Positions 13,880 through 23,745 of a stretch of 64,000 nucleotides of DNA are shown here, piece by piece. Numbering within the stretch: the first letter of the stretch is position 1; each line of letters opens with the position of its first letter. The stretch comes from Streptomyces sp. 6-11-2 (GTDB lineage: Bacteria > Actinomycetota > Actinomycetes > Streptomycetales > Streptomycetaceae). A model generated the notes under the pieces. The model saw nothing but the letters and a program-made list of their open reading frames with translations. It was not told the origin of the DNA and did no database searches. The position numbers and the translations under genes are program-made. Location of the stretch: positions 2,542,001 through 2,606,000 of the forward strand of contig NZ_BJOR01000001.1 in NCBI RefSeq assembly GCF_006540305.1. The letters run 5' to 3'.

Positions 13880-14611
13880 GTGAACGGTCCCGAGATCCAC
13901 GTCGGGTTCGCCCCCGGCCTGCACCTGTTCGTCCCGCACGCCCGGCGCCGCGGCGCCACCGCGGTCGTCACGGACGGCGTCTCGACGCTCGGCCACGTCG
14001 TGGAGTCCCTGGGCGTGCCGCTCACCGAGGTCGGCGCGCTGGTGGTGGACGGCCGTGAGGTGCCGGTGTCGCACGTGCCGCGGGCGGACGAGACGGTCCA
14101 GGTGCGCGCCGTCGCCCGGCCCCAGCAGGTCCCCGGCGCCCCCCTGCGCTTCCTCCTGGACGTGCACCTGGGCACCCTCGCCCGCCGGCTGCGCCTGCTC
14201 GGCGTCGACACGGCCTACGAGTCCACCGACATCGGCGACCCCGCGCTCGCCGCCCGCTCGGCCGCCGAGAAGCGGGTCATGCTCAGCCGCGACCGTGGCC
14301 TGCTGCGCCGCCGTGAACTGTGGGCGGGCGCCTACGTCTACAGCACCCGCCCCGACGACCAACTCCACGACGTCCTGGACCGCTTCCGCCCCGAGCTGCG
14401 CCCCTGGACCCGCTGCACCGCCTGCAACGGCCTGCTGCGGGACGCCACGAAGGACGAGGTGGCCGACCAGATCGAGCACGGCACTCATCGCACGTACGAC
14501 GTCTTCGCCCGCTGCGGCGACTGCGGCCGCGCCTACTGGAAGGGCGCCCACCACGACCAGTTGGAGGCCATCGTGGAACGCGCCCTGGCCGGGTACGCCG
14601 AGCGGAGCTGA
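13880..14611 (+). CDS. Ub-Mut7C protein: ubiquitin-like domain plus PIN-type Mut7-C RNase domain
   Basis: The 243-aa protein has an N-terminal beta-grasp (ubiquitin-like) domain over about the first 80 residues. The Mut7-C domain follows, a PIN-like nuclease fold with acidic residues in RFLLDVHLGTLARRLRLLG, DTAYES and MLSRDRGLLRR. It ends in a zinc ribbon with two Cys pairs (RCTACNG and RCGDCGRAYW). The family is conserved in actinobacteria; an RNA-processing role is predicted, not proven. The GTG start at 13880 follows the TetR stop by 35 bases. It converges on the DUF255 gene. Confidence 0.85.
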   Translation: MNGPEIHVGFAPGLHLFVPHARRRGATAVVTDGVSTLGHVVESLGVPLTEVGALVVDGREVPVSHVPRADETVQVRAVARPQQVPGAPLRFLLDVHLGTLARRLRLLGVDTAYESTDIGDPALAARSAAEKRVMLSRDRGLLRRRELWAGAYVYSTRPDDQLHDVLDRFRPELRPWTRCTACNGLLRDATKDEVADQIEHGTHRTYDVFARCGDCGRAYWKGAHHDQLEAIVERALAGYAERS

Positions 14612-14672
14612 CGTCCGGCCGGCTTCGGGCTGACGTCCGGGGCCCGTCCCGGGGCCGGCGTCCGGGCCCGGC

Positions 14673-16715
14673 TCAGCCGCCCAGTGCGGTGCGCAGGCGG
14701 TCCGGGTCGGTCGTGGGGGCGTCGCAGGTGAAGTTGCGGCAGACGTAGGCGGTCGGCTCGCCGTGGGCGAGGGGGCGGTCGGCGAGCAGCGGGAACTCCT
14801 CGCTCTCCGGGGTGCCGTACGCGACGACCGCGCCGGGGGCGGTGCCCAGAAGTGCCGTACGGTGCAGGGCCTTTGCCGCCTTGTCGTCGAGGGACGGGCC
14901 GACGACCGCGACCTCGCGCGGACCGTCCAGCAGGGCCTCGGCGACGGCGAGGCCCCAGCCGATGAAGCGCGGAACGCGCGGGCCGAGCGCGCTCACCACG
15001 CCCAACGCCCGCTCGGCGGCGGTGCGGTGGACCTCGGAACCCGTGTGGGCGGCGTAGCCGAGCAGGGCGCCGGCGGCCGCCGACCAGCCGGAGGGGGTGG
15101 CGTTGTCGGTGGGGTCCTGCGGCCGGCGGATCAACTGCTCGGCGTCGGCGGCCGTGTCGTACAGGGCGCCCGACTCCGGGTCGGCGAACCGGGTGAGCAC
15201 ATGCCCGAGGAGCAGCCCGGCGAACTCCAGCCAGACACCCTCGCCGGTCACGGAGGCGAGGGCGAGGAAGCCCTCGGCGACGTCGGCGTAGTCCTCCAGC
15301 ACCCCGGCGTTGGCTCCGGCCCGGCCGTCCTTGCTGGTACGGCGCAGCCCCGCGTGCTCGTCCATGTGCAGCCGGACCAGGAGGTCGGCGGCGCCGACCG
15401 CGGCCTCGACCAGGTCCGGGCGGTCGAAGTAGGCGCCGGTCTCGGCGAGGGCGGCGATCGCCAGCCCGTTCCAGGCGGCGACGACCTTGTCGTCCCGGCC
15501 GGGCGCCGGACGCTCGGCCCGCTTCGCCAGCAGCCGGCGACGGACGGACTCGACCCGGTCGGCGTCGAAAACGTCTTCCTGCACGGGGAGTTGCAGAACA
15601 GAGGAGCCGTGTTCGAAGGTGCCCTCCTCGGTCACGCCGAAACAGCGGGCGGCGAGTTCGGCGTCCTCGGCGCCCAGGGCCTCACGCAGTTGGGCGGGGG
15701 TCCAGGCGTAGTAGGCGCCCTCGACGTGCCGGCCCGTGCCGTCGTCGCTGTCGGCGTCCAGGGCCGAGGCGAACCCGCCTTCGGCGGTGCGCAGTTCACG
15801 CACCATGAAGTCGGCGGTCGCGAGGGCGACCCGGCGGGCGAAATCGGATCCGGTGGCCCGCCACAGATGGGCGTAGACCCGGCACAGCAGGGCGTTGTCG
15901 TACAGCATCTTCTCGAAGTGCGGCACCACCCAGTCGCGGTCGACGGAGTACCGGGCGAAGCCGCCGCCGAGCTGGTCGTGGATGCCGCCGCGGGCCATCC
16001 GCTCGCAGGTGTCCGCCGCCATCTGGAGGGCGCCCTCGGAGCCGGTGCGGGCGTGGTGGCGCAGCAGGAACTCGATCACCATCGACGGCGGGAACTTCGG
16101 CGCCCCGCCGAACCCGCCGCGACTCGCGTCGTACTCCCGGGTCAGCGCGAGCAGCGCCTGCGCCGGTTCCTCCTCGCCGGGCGGCCGCGCGGTGCCGTAG
16201 TCGATCTCCCGCTGCGCGAGGTCCCGCACGATCTTCCCGGCGACGTCGGCGACTTCCTCCCGCCGGGTCTGCCAGGCCTGCCGCACCCCTTCGAGGACCT
16301 GCCCGAAGGAGGGCATGCCGTGCCGGGGCTCGGGCGGGAAGTAGGTGCCGAAGTAGAACGGCTCGGCGTCGGGCGTGAGGAACACGGTCATCGGCCAACC
16401 GCCCTGTCCGGTGGCCGCCTGCACGGCCTCCATGTACACGGCGTCGACGTCGGGGCGCTCCTCGCGGTCCACCTTGACGCTGACGAAGTGCTCGCCGAGG
16501 AAGGCGGCGGTGGCCGGGTCCTCGAAGGATTCGTGCGCCATGACGTGGCACCAGTGGCAGCTGCTGTACCCGACGCTCAGCAGCACGGGGACATCGCGCC
16601 GTCGGGCCTCCTCGAAGGCCTCCGCCGACCACGGCCACCAGTCGACCGGGTTGTCGGCGTGCTGGAGCAGGTACGGGGACGTCTCGTGGGCCAGTCGGTT
16701 CGGCATACCCTCCAT
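14673..16715 (-). CDS. Thioredoxin-domain protein of the DUF255 / YyaL (SSP411) family
   Basis: The 680-aa protein has an N-terminal DUF255 thioredoxin fold, with [17 protein letters not shown] and the diagnostic [10 protein letters not shown] (a CxxC redox motif near residue 50), followed by [12 protein letters not shown]. The remaining 500 residues form the alpha/alpha-barrel typical of the family ([22 protein letters not shown]). The cellular role is unknown. Start: ATG at 16715 or at 16706. The latter has GGAGGGT close in front; the former has only a weak site. Confidence 0.9.
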   Translation of the reverse strand: MEGMPNRLAHETSPYLLQHADNPVDWWPWSAEAFEEARRRDVPVLLSVGYSSCHWCHVMAHESFEDPATAAFLGEHFVSVKVDREERPDVDAVYMEAVQAATGQGGWPMTVFLTPDAEPFYFGTYFPPEPRHGMPSFGQVLEGVRQAWQTRREEVADVAGKIVRDLAQREIDYGTARPPGEEEPAQALLALTREYDASRGGFGGAPKFPPSMVIEFLLRHHARTGSEGALQMAADTCERMARGGIHDQLGGGFARYSVDRDWVVPHFEKMLYDNALLCRVYAHLWRATGSDFARRVALATADFMVRELRTAEGGFASALDADSDDGTGRHVEGAYYAWTPAQLREALGAEDAELAARCFGVTEEGTFEHGSSVLQLPVQEDVFDADRVESVRRRLLAKRAERPAPGRDDKVVAAWNGLAIAALAETGAYFDRPDLVEAAVGAADLLVRLHMDEHAGLRRTSKDGRAGANAGVLEDYADVAEGFLALASVTGEGVWLEFAGLLLGHVLTRFADPESGALYDTAADAEQLIRRPQDPTDNATPSGWSAAAGALLGYAAHTGSEVHRTAAERALGVVSALGPRVPRFIGWGLAVAEALLDGPREVAVVGPSLDDKAAKALHRTALLGTAPGAVVAYGTPESEEFPLLADRPLAHGEPTAYVCRNFTCDAPTTDPDRLRTALGG

Positions 16716-16901
16716 CCTGCCTCACCCGGCCCCGCCGGACGCGGAAGGTGATCGTCCCGCGACTCCTCGTGTGGCCTCGCCCCCCTTCTCCGGGTGCTCG
16801 GCACCGCGCCGAGGCCATCGGTGATCGCCGCCCCCTCGCGCTCCCGGCCGACCCGAAGGACACTCGTAGGAAACGGAGTTGGCGCCGGAGGGGGACGGGA
16901 C

Positions 16902-19900
16902 ATGCGGGATGGCCATCGGGCGGACGCCGAGCGGCTGCTGACTCGGGCCGTGGAGGAGGAGGTTCGCCGCTCGGGCGGGCGGGTGGACGGAGGTCTGCTG
17001 CTGTCCCGGGCGCGCGGCGCGCTGGACACCATGGCCGGGACCGCGGCGGAGGAGTACGAGGCCTACACGCGGGCGCTGGACGAGTCGGCGGCGGGGCAGC
17101 TCACGTTCGCCCAGCGCTACGCGCGTGAGGGCGGCCGAACTCCCCTGCTCGTCGCGGGAGTCGCGGGGCTCGCCGCCATCGTGGCCGACCTGGCGCTGGG
17201 CACCGACGGTGGCACCGCCGTCGGCGCGGGCGTCACCGTCGGGGTGGTGGGCGCCGCCGCCACCGTCGTGAAGGTGACCGCCACCCATCTGCCCGCCGCG
17301 CACCGCCGGGCCGGTGCGGCCGGCCAGCCCGGCGGTCCGGAACAGCTGCGGTTGCAGTGGCTGACCGCGCTGGAGGTGCGCGGCATCCGCCCGTTCCTCG
17401 ACCAGCAGCGCGTGCTGAGCGCGTCCACCACACCGAAGAAGGCGGCGCCCAGGCTGCGCGGCACGGACAAGAGCGCGGCGGCCCGCAGACGCACTGTCCT
17501 GGAGCAGTCGTTCGGCCACCTTCCCGACTCGGAGGACGTGTTCGCGGGGCGGCGGGAGGAGATGGCGCGGATCCGGCAGTGGGTGCAGGCGTCCCGCGCG
17601 TCCACCCAGACCCGGCCGACCGTCGTGGTCCTGCACGGAGCGCCGGGCTCCGGCCGCAGCACGCTGGCGGTGCGCGCGGCCCACGATCTGAGGGACCAGT
17701 TCCGGGGCGCGGTCGTGGTCGATCTGCGCGGCGGCAGCCGGGAGGAGCCGCCGCTGCCCACCCGCGACGCCCTGCTGCACCTGCTGAACCGGCTCGGCGC
17801 GCCCCGCGAGCAACTGCTGTTCCGCGAACGCTCCTCCCCCGAGCAGCAGCTCAAACGGCTCGGCGAGCTGTACCACCAGCATCTGACGGGGCTGCCGGTC
17901 ACGATCGTGCTGGACGACGCCTCGGACGCCGAGCAGGTCCGCGCCCTGGTGCCCGAGCGGTCCGACAGCCTGGTCCTGGTGACCGCCCGCGAGCCGCTCC
18001 GGCTGCCCGCCGACCTGCCGGCCTGGGTCCACCAGCTCCCCGTCCAGGCCCTGGACGCGGTGGGCGCGGAGGAACTGCTGACCGCCGCCGCACAGGACAG
18101 TTCGGGGCCCTACGACGCGGAATCCACCGACCGGATCGGGCGGTTGTGCGGCGGGCTGCCGCTGGCGCTGCGTATCGCGGGCTCCTGTCTCGGCCCGCGC
18201 TCACCGCGTCAACTGGCCACGGATCTGGGCGCGTACGGTCCGGTGGAACCGGTGGAACGGGCGCTGTGGCTGCGTTACACCGACCAGTCGGAGCAGGCCC
18301 GCCGGCTACTGAGGCGGCTCGCCCTGGCCGGACGCGCCTCGATGGGCGGCGCGGCGGCGGCCGCGCTGCTGGCCACGGACGAGACGGAGGCGAACCGGCA
18401 CCTGGCGGCCCTCGCCCGGGCGGGCCTGATCGACCATGTGCGGGGCAACCGCTTCCGGCTGCACGACCTGGTGCGGGCCTTCGCGCACGCGCGTCTGCTG
18501 GACGAGGAGGACCCCGCCGAGCGGACGGCGGCGCAGGAGCGGCTGATCGAGAACTACGCCGAGCTGGCCGATTCTGTGCTGCGTCTGGTCGACGGGAACA
18601 TGTCGACCCGCTCGGACCGCTTCAGCCCCCACGGCTTCACCTCCCTGGACGAGGCGCTGCGCTGGCTGGACGACGAGTCGAGCTTCATCACGGCGGCCCT
18701 CCGGCACGCGGAGGGCGTGAACCAGGGGGCCGTGCTGAACCTGCTCGGCGCCCTGTGCGACTACTGCCTGCTGCGCGGCGACCTGTACCGGCTGGGGGAG
18801 ATCAGCGAGCTGACCCAGGCCGTCGACCAGGGGCTGCTGGTCCGGTCGGTGCAGTGGCGTACCGGTATCGCGGCCCGCCAGCTCGGCGAGCTCGACAAGG
18901 CGCGTACCACGCTGGCCTCGGTCGTCGACCTCTACCGGGAGGCCCACCACGACGCGGGCGCGGCCCGCGCGCTGAACTCGCTCGGCATCACGCTGCACCA
19001 CCAGGGCAACCTGACGGAGGCGGCGGCCCGGCTGCGGGAGGCCCTCGCCCTTCAGACGGCGCCCGAGCTGGCGACCGACCGCGCCTGGACGATGCACGCG
19101 CTGGCGGCGGTGGAGCGGGACCGGGCGCATCTGGCCGAGGCGCTGGAGCTGCTGACCAGGTCGCTGGTGCTGCACCGGGAGGGCGGTTCGGTGCACGGCG
19201 AGGCGTGGGCCCACTTCCAGCTGGGCCAGCTCGCGCTGCGCAGGGGTGACGTGGAGCGCGCCGAGGCGGACCTGCGTCAGGCGCTGGAACGCTACCGCCG
19301 CACCCAGGACGCCCGCGGCGAGGCCTGGGCCCTCACTCAGCTGGCCCGGGCCCGGCTGATGGCCGGCGACACGGCCGAGGCGGTGGAGGAGCTACGGCAG
19401 GCGGCGGCACGGCACCGGGACAACGAGGACGCGCGCGGCGAGGCGTGGACGCTGTACTACCTCGGTCAGGCGCTGGAGGAGACCGGCGGGCTCGACCAGG
19501 CGGTGCGCGAGCTGGAGCGCGCCCGCACCATGTTCTCCCGGATGCGGGACGTGTACGGGCTGGCCTGCGCCCGCCATCATTCGGCCCGGGTCACCCGGGA
19601 CCAGCGGGCGGCGCAGACCGGGTCACTGCGCAACTCCGGTTTCGCCCGCCAGCTCCTCGTCGACGCCCGCGCCGACTTCCAGCGCATCGGCGTCGCGCAC
19701 GGCGAGGCGTGGACGTGTCTGGAGCTGGCCGTCGTGGACGCCGGGAACGCGCGCACCCAGCAGGCACTGTCCCTGTGCGACGAGGCGCTGGCCCTGTTCG
19801 CCTCCTACGGCGACCGCCGCGGTGAGGACTGGGCCCGGTTCCTGCGCTGCACTCTGCTGCCGTACGCGGCCCCCGGCGGTACGGAGGTCGGCACGGCGGT

Positions 19901-20105
19901 GGCCCAGGAGGAACTGGCCCAGCTCGTCCGCGGCAACCATCCGCTGCGCGACGGGAAGCTGAACGACTACGTCGAGGCCTACCGGCTCCTCCTGGAGCGC
20001 GGCGTGAGCCTGGAGGCGGGCTGGCAGGCCTGGCGCCTGGGCATGGTGCCCGAGCGGCACGCGCGGGAGGTGATGGGGGTGGCGGTGCCGGACGGCGAGA
20101 GCTGA
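16902..20105 (+). CDS. Membrane-anchored STAND/NB-ARC NTPase with C-terminal TPRs
   Basis: A 1067-aa multidomain protein. Residues 1-80 are a helical, charged region. Two hydrophobic segments follow (about 82-100 and 104-124), suggesting membrane anchoring. A linker leads to an NTPase domain with Walker A GAPGSGRST near 246-254, Walker B VTIVLDDAS near 333-341 and the NB-ARC marker GGLPLALRIAG near 418. A winged-helix-like stretch (RLHDLVRAFAHARL) follows. From about 640 to 960 there are many TPRs (repeated ARGEAW-x-L-x2-L). This is the domain order of AfsR-type and NLR-like STAND proteins, but without the SARP DNA-binding domain at the front. Expected behaviour: ligand-gated, nucleotide-dependent assembly; ligand and output unknown. 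The start is ATG at 16902 with GGAGGGGG upstream. Confidence 0.85.
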   Translation: MRDGHRADAERLLTRAVEEEVRRSGGRVDGGLLLSRARGALDTMAGTAAEEYEAYTRALDESAAGQLTFAQRYAREGGRTPLLVAGVAGLAAIVADLALGTDGGTAVGAGVTVGVVGAAATVVKVTATHLPAAHRRAGAAGQPGGPEQLRLQWLTALEVRGIRPFLDQQRVLSASTTPKKAAPRLRGTDKSAAARRRTVLEQSFGHLPDSEDVFAGRREEMARIRQWVQASRASTQTRPTVVVLHGAPGSGRSTLAVRAAHDLRDQFRGAVVVDLRGGSREEPPLPTRDALLHLLNRLGAPREQLLFRERSSPEQQLKRLGELYHQHLTGLPVTIVLDDASDAEQVRALVPERSDSLVLVTAREPLRLPADLPAWVHQLPVQALDAVGAEELLTAAAQDSSGPYDAESTDRIGRLCGGLPLALRIAGSCLGPRSPRQLATDLGAYGPVEPVERALWLRYTDQSEQARRLLRRLALAGRASMGGAAAAALLATDETEANRHLAALARAGLIDHVRGNRFRLHDLVRAFAHARLLDEEDPAERTAAQERLIENYAELADSVLRLVDGNMSTRSDRFSPHGFTSLDEALRWLDDESSFITAALRHAEGVNQGAVLNLLGALCDYCLLRGDLYRLGEISELTQAVDQGLLVRSVQWRTGIAARQLGELDKARTTLASVVDLYREAHHDAGAARALNSLGITLHHQGNLTEAAARLREALALQTAPELATDRAWTMHALAAVERDRAHLAEALELLTRSLVLHREGGSVHGEAWAHFQLGQLALRRGDVERAEADLRQALERYRRTQDARGEAWALTQLARARLMAGDTAEAVEELRQAAARHRDNEDARGEAWTLYYLGQALEETGGLDQAVRELERARTMFSRMRDVYGLACARHHSARVTRDQRAAQTGSLRNSGFARQLLVDARADFQRIGVAHGEAWTCLELAVVDAGNARTQQALSLCDEALALFASYGDRRGEDWARFLRCTLLPYAAPGGTEVGTAVAQEELAQLVRGNHPLRDGKLNDYVEAYRLLLERGVSLEAGWQAWRLGMVPERHAREVMGVAVPDGES

Positions 20106-20128
20106 GAGCGGCACCGCCCGCCCGGGTG

Positions 20129-20374
20129 TCAGCCCCGCTCGGCCTTGGCCTCGCCGGAGGCGGCACCGGGCCGCGCGGCGGGGTCCGGGGCCTCCTTGAA
20201 GTCGATCCTGCCCATGTGGCGGTTCATGGACTTCATCAGGCCCCACACCGCGAGGGCCATCACCGCGAAGACGACGAAGCCGAGGACGCCGGGAGTGACC
20301 TTGTTCTTGTCGAACTCGGCGAGGGTTACCAGGTGCGTCATTGCCAGGCTCACGCTTGCACTCATGTCAGGCAT
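20129..20374 (-). CDS. Small conserved single-pass membrane protein
   Basis: An 81-aa protein, or 78 aa if the second ATG at 20365 is used. It has one clear transmembrane helix (VLGFVVFAVMALAVWGLM) and a polar basic then Ala/Glu-rich C-terminal tail (MNRHMGRIDF ...). Its ATG lies 6 bases beyond the mca stop on the same strand, so it is almost certainly co-transcribed with mca. No enzymatic motif is present. A link to mycothiol metabolism is suggested only by position. Confidence 0.75.
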   Translation of the reverse strand: MPDMSASVSLAMTHLVTLAEFDKNKVTPGVLGFVVFAVMALAVWGLMKSMNRHMGRIDFKEAPDPAARPGAASGEAKAERG

Positions 20375-20380
20375 TGTCCC

Positions 20381-21259
20381 TCACGGCTGCCGGACGCCCG
20401 CAAAGAGGTCGTCCTCCGGGAGCGAGGTGTCGACGAGCGACTTCGCGAGCTCGTACTCCTCCGTCGGCCAGACCTCCTTCTGGACCTCCATCGGCACCCG
20501 GAACCAGCCGCCGTCGGGGTCGATCTGCGTGGCGTGGGCGATCAGCGCCTTGTCGCGGATCTCGAAGAAATCGGCGCAGGGGATGTGCGTGGTGAGCGTG
20601 CGCTCCTTGTGGCCCGAGTCCTCCCAGCGCTTGAGCCACTCGCCGTAGGGGGACTCCAGGCCGCGGTCGAGCAGGGCCTGGTGCAGCGCCTCGGTGCGCG
20701 GGCGGTTGAAGCCCTGGTTGTAGTACAGCTTCAGCGGCTGGTAGGCCGGGCCGTACTCCTCCTCCGGGTACTTCTCGGCGTCCGCGGCGCCCTCGAAGGC
20801 CACCATCGAGATCTTGTGGGTCATGATGTGGTCGGGATGCGGGTAGCCGCCGTTCTCGTCGTAGGTGGTGATCACCTGGGGACGGAAGGAGCGGATCCTG
20901 CGGACCAGCTCGCCGGCCGCCTTGTCGAGGTCCTCCAGGGCGAAGCAGCCCTCGGGCAGCGGGGGCAGCGGGTCGCCCTCGGGGAGGCCGGAGTCGACGA
21001 AACCGAGCCAGTCCTGGCTCACCCCGAGGATCTCGCGGGCCTCCTCCATCTCCTTGCGGCGCACCTCGTGGATGTTCTCCTCGATGTACTTGTCGCCCTG
21101 GAGCTTGGGGTTGAGGATGGAGCCGCGCTCTCCGCCCGTGCAGGTCACCACCAGCACGTCCACCCCCTCGGAAACGTACTTGGCCATGGTGGCCGCGCCC
21201 TTGCTCGACTCGTCGTCGGGGTGCGCGTGCACGGCCATCAGTCGCAGCTGGTCAGTCAA
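20381..21259 (-). CDS. mca: Mycothiol S-conjugate amidase
   Basis: Mca is a zinc amidase that cleaves mycothiol conjugates of electrophiles and drugs. It releases a mercapturic acid for export and recycles GlcN-Ins. The 292-aa LmbE-fold protein carries the zinc motif AHPDDE near residue 11 and the second metal histidine in YPHPDHIMTH, with CTGGERGS typical of the Mca/MshB branch. The length and the FNRPRTEAL region fit Mca rather than MshB. It starts with TTG at 21259, with GAGGAC 7-12 bases upstream; the in-frame ATG at 21238 would leave little before the metal motif. It is divergent from the DUF4307 gene. Confidence 0.93.
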   Translation of the reverse strand: MTDQLRLMAVHAHPDDESSKGAATMAKYVSEGVDVLVVTCTGGERGSILNPKLQGDKYIEENIHEVRRKEMEEAREILGVSQDWLGFVDSGLPEGDPLPPLPEGCFALEDLDKAAGELVRRIRSFRPQVITTYDENGGYPHPDHIMTHKISMVAFEGAADAEKYPEEEYGPAYQPLKLYYNQGFNRPRTEALHQALLDRGLESPYGEWLKRWEDSGHKERTLTTHIPCADFFEIRDKALIAHATQIDPDGGWFRVPMEVQKEVWPTEEYELAKSLVDTSLPEDDLFAGVRQP

Positions 21260-21462
21260 GGCTCAGTCCTCAGGTGGAGTCGGTGCCCGGTTCGGCGGGC
21301 AGTCAACGGGGTGCCGTCCCGCGATGAGATCGGTCCGGGGTGGCGGTCGGTCGGTCGGGCGGGGGCTTCTATAGTGACCGAATCGGGGGGCGAATAATTC
21401 CGGGGCCCGGCTCCGGAAGCCCCCTGCGGGGCGCCCGTCCCGCACCGGCCGAGAGGACGATC

Positions 21463-21861
21463 ATGAGCACGGCGAGCACCCGGCTGCCCGAGGGCCGCTA
21501 CGGCCGCTCCCCGGACGAGCGCGCCGACCACAAGCTCAAAATCGCCGGTGCCGTCCTGAGCGCGGCCCTGCTCGCCCTGATCGGCTACTTCGCCTACCAC
21601 TACGTCGGCCAGAACAAGATCAGCGCGCAGGTCGTCACCTTCCAGACGTCGAAGGACTCGGTGCAGATCCATCTGGAGGTCCACAAGGACGCCGACGTCC
21701 GCGGCTACTGCACGCTGCGCTCGCAGGCCGCCGACGGCTCCGAGGTCGGGCGGGCGGACTTCCGCTTCGACGAGCGCGCCTCGCAGGTCGACAAGGTGCT
21801 CACCCTGCGGACGACGGCCCGGGGCACGACGGCCGAGCTGCTGGGCTGCAGCACCGGGTGA
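21463..21861 (+). CDS. DUF4307 membrane protein
   Basis: A 132-aa actinobacterial protein: a short polar N-terminus (LPEGRYGRSPDERADHKLKI), one transmembrane helix (AGAVLSAALLALIGYFAYHYV), then an extracytoplasmic beta-rich domain with two Cys (GYCTLRS and LLGCSTG) that could form a disulfide. Function is unknown. It is regularly found divergent from mca in actinomycetes, as here. ATG at 21463 is preceded by GAGAGGA. A -10-like TATAGT at 21370-21375 may serve as its promoter, giving a leader of about 80 nt. Confidence 0.85.
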   Translation: MSTASTRLPEGRYGRSPDERADHKLKIAGAVLSAALLALIGYFAYHYVGQNKISAQVVTFQTSKDSVQIHLEVHKDADVRGYCTLRSQAADGSEVGRADFRFDERASQVDKVLTLRTTARGTTAELLGCSTG

Positions 21862-22037
21862 CGCGTCGGCGCCAGCCGGAATACATGGCCGCTGACCTGC
21901 GTTGATATAGGTCTCACGGCTTATGTCCTCCCCCTTTGAGCCTTGAATTGTTAGGCTCGTGGTTTCGCCCACCCATGAGGGAACATTCTTCTGGGTAGGG
22001 CGATGCTTTGTATTCCCAGCACCGACGAGGAGCACCT

Positions 22038-22535
22038 GTGACCCAGACCAGCGAGAACGTCACCTGGCTGACCCAGGAGGCGTACAACAAGCTCAAGGAC
22101 GAGCTTGCGTACCTTACTGGTCCTGCGCGCACGGAGATCGCCGCCAAGATCGCGGCCGCGCGCGAGGAGGGCGACCTGCGCGAGAACGGCGGGTACCACG
22201 CGGCCAAGGAGGAGCAGGGCAAGCAGGAGCTCCGCGTGCGCCAGCTGACCCAGCTCCTGGAGACCGCCCAGGTCGGCGAGCCGCCGGCCGCGGACGGCGC
22301 GGTCGCGCCGGGCATGGTCGTCACGATCGCCTTCGACGGCGACGAGGACGACACCCTGTCCTTCCTGCTGGCCTCGCGGGAGTACGCGAGCGCCGAGATC
22401 GAGACCTACTCGCCGCAGTCCCCGCTGGGCTCCGGCGTGATGGGCCACAAGGTCGGCGAGGACGCGGAGTACGAGCTGCCGAACGGCAAGATCGCCTCGG
22501 TGAAGATCCTCAAGGCCGAGCCGTACAGCGGCTGA
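22038..22535 (+). CDS. greA: Transcription elongation factor GreA
   Basis: GreA rescues backtracked RNA polymerase by stimulating transcript cleavage through its secondary channel. The 165-aa product has the N-terminal coiled coil (WLTQEAYNKLKDELAYLTG) and the tip acidic motif REEGDLRENGGYHAAKEEQ (the D/E pair that coordinates the catalytic metal). A C-terminal FKBP-like domain follows, ending SPLGSGVMGHKVGEDAEYEL. GTG at 22038 with GACGAGGAG upstream is the start. A terminator hairpin follows at 22561. Confidence 0.96.
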   Translation: MTQTSENVTWLTQEAYNKLKDELAYLTGPARTEIAAKIAAAREEGDLRENGGYHAAKEEQGKQELRVRQLTQLLETAQVGEPPAADGAVAPGMVVTIAFDGDEDDTLSFLLASREYASAEIETYSPQSPLGSGVMGHKVGEDAEYELPNGKIASVKILKAEPYSG

Positions 22536-22560
22536 GTCTCCGCACCGCACCGCCTTCCGC

Positions 22561-22599
22561 CGAAGCCCCCGGCGCTCCGCGTGAGCACCGGGGGCTTCG
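22561..22599 (+). terminator. Hairpin after greA
   Basis: CGAAGCCCCCGG at 22561-22572 pairs perfectly with 22588-22599. A weaker GCTC/GAGC inner stem extends it. It begins 26 bases after the greA stop. Confidence 0.8.
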
Positions 22600-22643
22600 T
22601 CATGTCCGGACCACCGGCGGGCGGGCTCCGCCGTCGCCCGCGC

Positions 22644-23372
22644 TCAGGCCGTGGCCGAGCGGTACTTGCGCACCGCCAGGGTGCGGAAGACGAGGATGAT
22701 CAGCGCCGAGTCAGATCAGCGAGGCCCAGACCGGGTGCTGCATCGGCCAGACACTCGACGTGGACTGGCCGGGGTTGGCGAAGAGCACACGGCAGGCCTG
22801 GACGGTGGCGCTGAACGGGTTCCACTCCGCGACATGGCGCAGCCACGGCGTCATCTTGCCGGAGTCCACGAACGCGTTGGAGACGAACGTCACCGGGAAG
22901 AGCCAGATGAGGCCGCCGGAGGTGGCCGCCTCGGGCGTGCGGACCGACAGGCCGATCAGGGCACCGATCCAGGTGAACGCGTAATCGAGCAGGAGCAGCA
23001 GGCCGAAGGCGGCCAGCACCCGGCCGGCGTTGGTGTCGCCGTACGACCCGACCCGCCAGCCGACGAGCAGGGCGACGGCGGCGAGGACGAACAGGGTCAG
23101 CGCCGTCTGCACCAGGTCGGCGAAGGTGCGCCCGGTGAGCACCGCGCCGCGTGCCATGGGCAGCGAGCGGAACCGGTCGATGAGGCCCTTGTGCATATCG
23201 TCGGCGATGCCGGCGCCGGAGCTGGCGGTGGCGGTGGCGAAGGTGACGGTCTGCGCGAAGATGCCCGCCATCAGGAAGTTCTTGTAGACGCTGGGATCGG
23301 TGGTGCCCTGCACCTGCATGGAGCCACCGAACACGTAGGTGAACAGCACCACGAACATGATCGGCTGGATGG
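22644..23372 (-). pseudogene. Truncated and frameshifted ABC-2 permease (DrrB-like)
   Basis: The open frame 23358-22711 encodes about 215 aa clearly homologous to the intact permease at 24269-25123, sharing FLMAGIFAQTVTFATA, LIDRFRSLPMARGAVLTGRT and LSVRTPEAATSGGLIWLFP. Two lesions are visible. The first 47 or so residues are missing: similarity stops abruptly at about 23372, just upstream of the conserved IQPIMFVV, where an unrelated plus-strand remnant begins. Near 22714 an extra base shifts the frame, so the stop at 22711 interrupts the ending SALIILVFRTLAVRKYR, which continues out of frame to 22644. It has no ATPase partner beside it. It is most likely a dead paralogue rather than a copy made from the neighbour, since many positions differ. 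Confidence 0.85.
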
Positions 23373-23745
23373 TTCGCCCTCACCCAAAGCCGATGGCAAG
23401 ACATGCTCGACGCCGTCGAGGCCGGGCACGCCTCCGACCAGACACACTCCGTCGGCGTGCAGCTGTACGCGCACAAGGCACGCGCCGCCGCGCGCATGGG
23501 AGACGCCCGACTGGACTGTGACTCCCTCGACGCCGGACGCGCACGCCCGGACCGGCTATCACGCCCGGACCACCCCGAACACCACTTCATCATCGACCCG
23601 GACAAGTGGGACTTCTACGAGATGGACGCCTACCGCCTCCTCGGAGACGACGAGCGCGCCGCCACCCACGCCCGATCAGTGATCTGCATCAGCACCTGCC
23701 CCGACGGAACAGAAATCTCCCCCATGCGCGCCGCAGAGGCCGTCC
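23373..23745 (+). pseudogene. Remnant of the C-terminal domain of an XRE-type regulator
   Basis: The frame carrying LDAVEAGHASDQTHSVGVQL ... HHFIIDPDKWDFYEMDAYRL ... ATHARSV ... PDGTEISPMRAAEA matches what I recall of the TPR-like C-terminal half of Streptomyces helix-turn-helix (XRE) regulators. The DNA-binding N-terminus is absent: the frame abuts the truncated permease at 23372. The end runs out of frame at about 23745 into another remnant. No start codon with a ribosome site is present, so it is not expected to be expressed as a regulator. Confidence 0.6.

Noticed and set aside
14763..16751. 662-aa plus-strand frame over the DUF255 gene
   Set aside because: Antisense shadow without recognisable domains.
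22651..23682. 343-aa plus-strand frame over the permease remnant
   Set aside because: Antisense to the pseudogene and then out of frame with the XRE remnant; no start signal.
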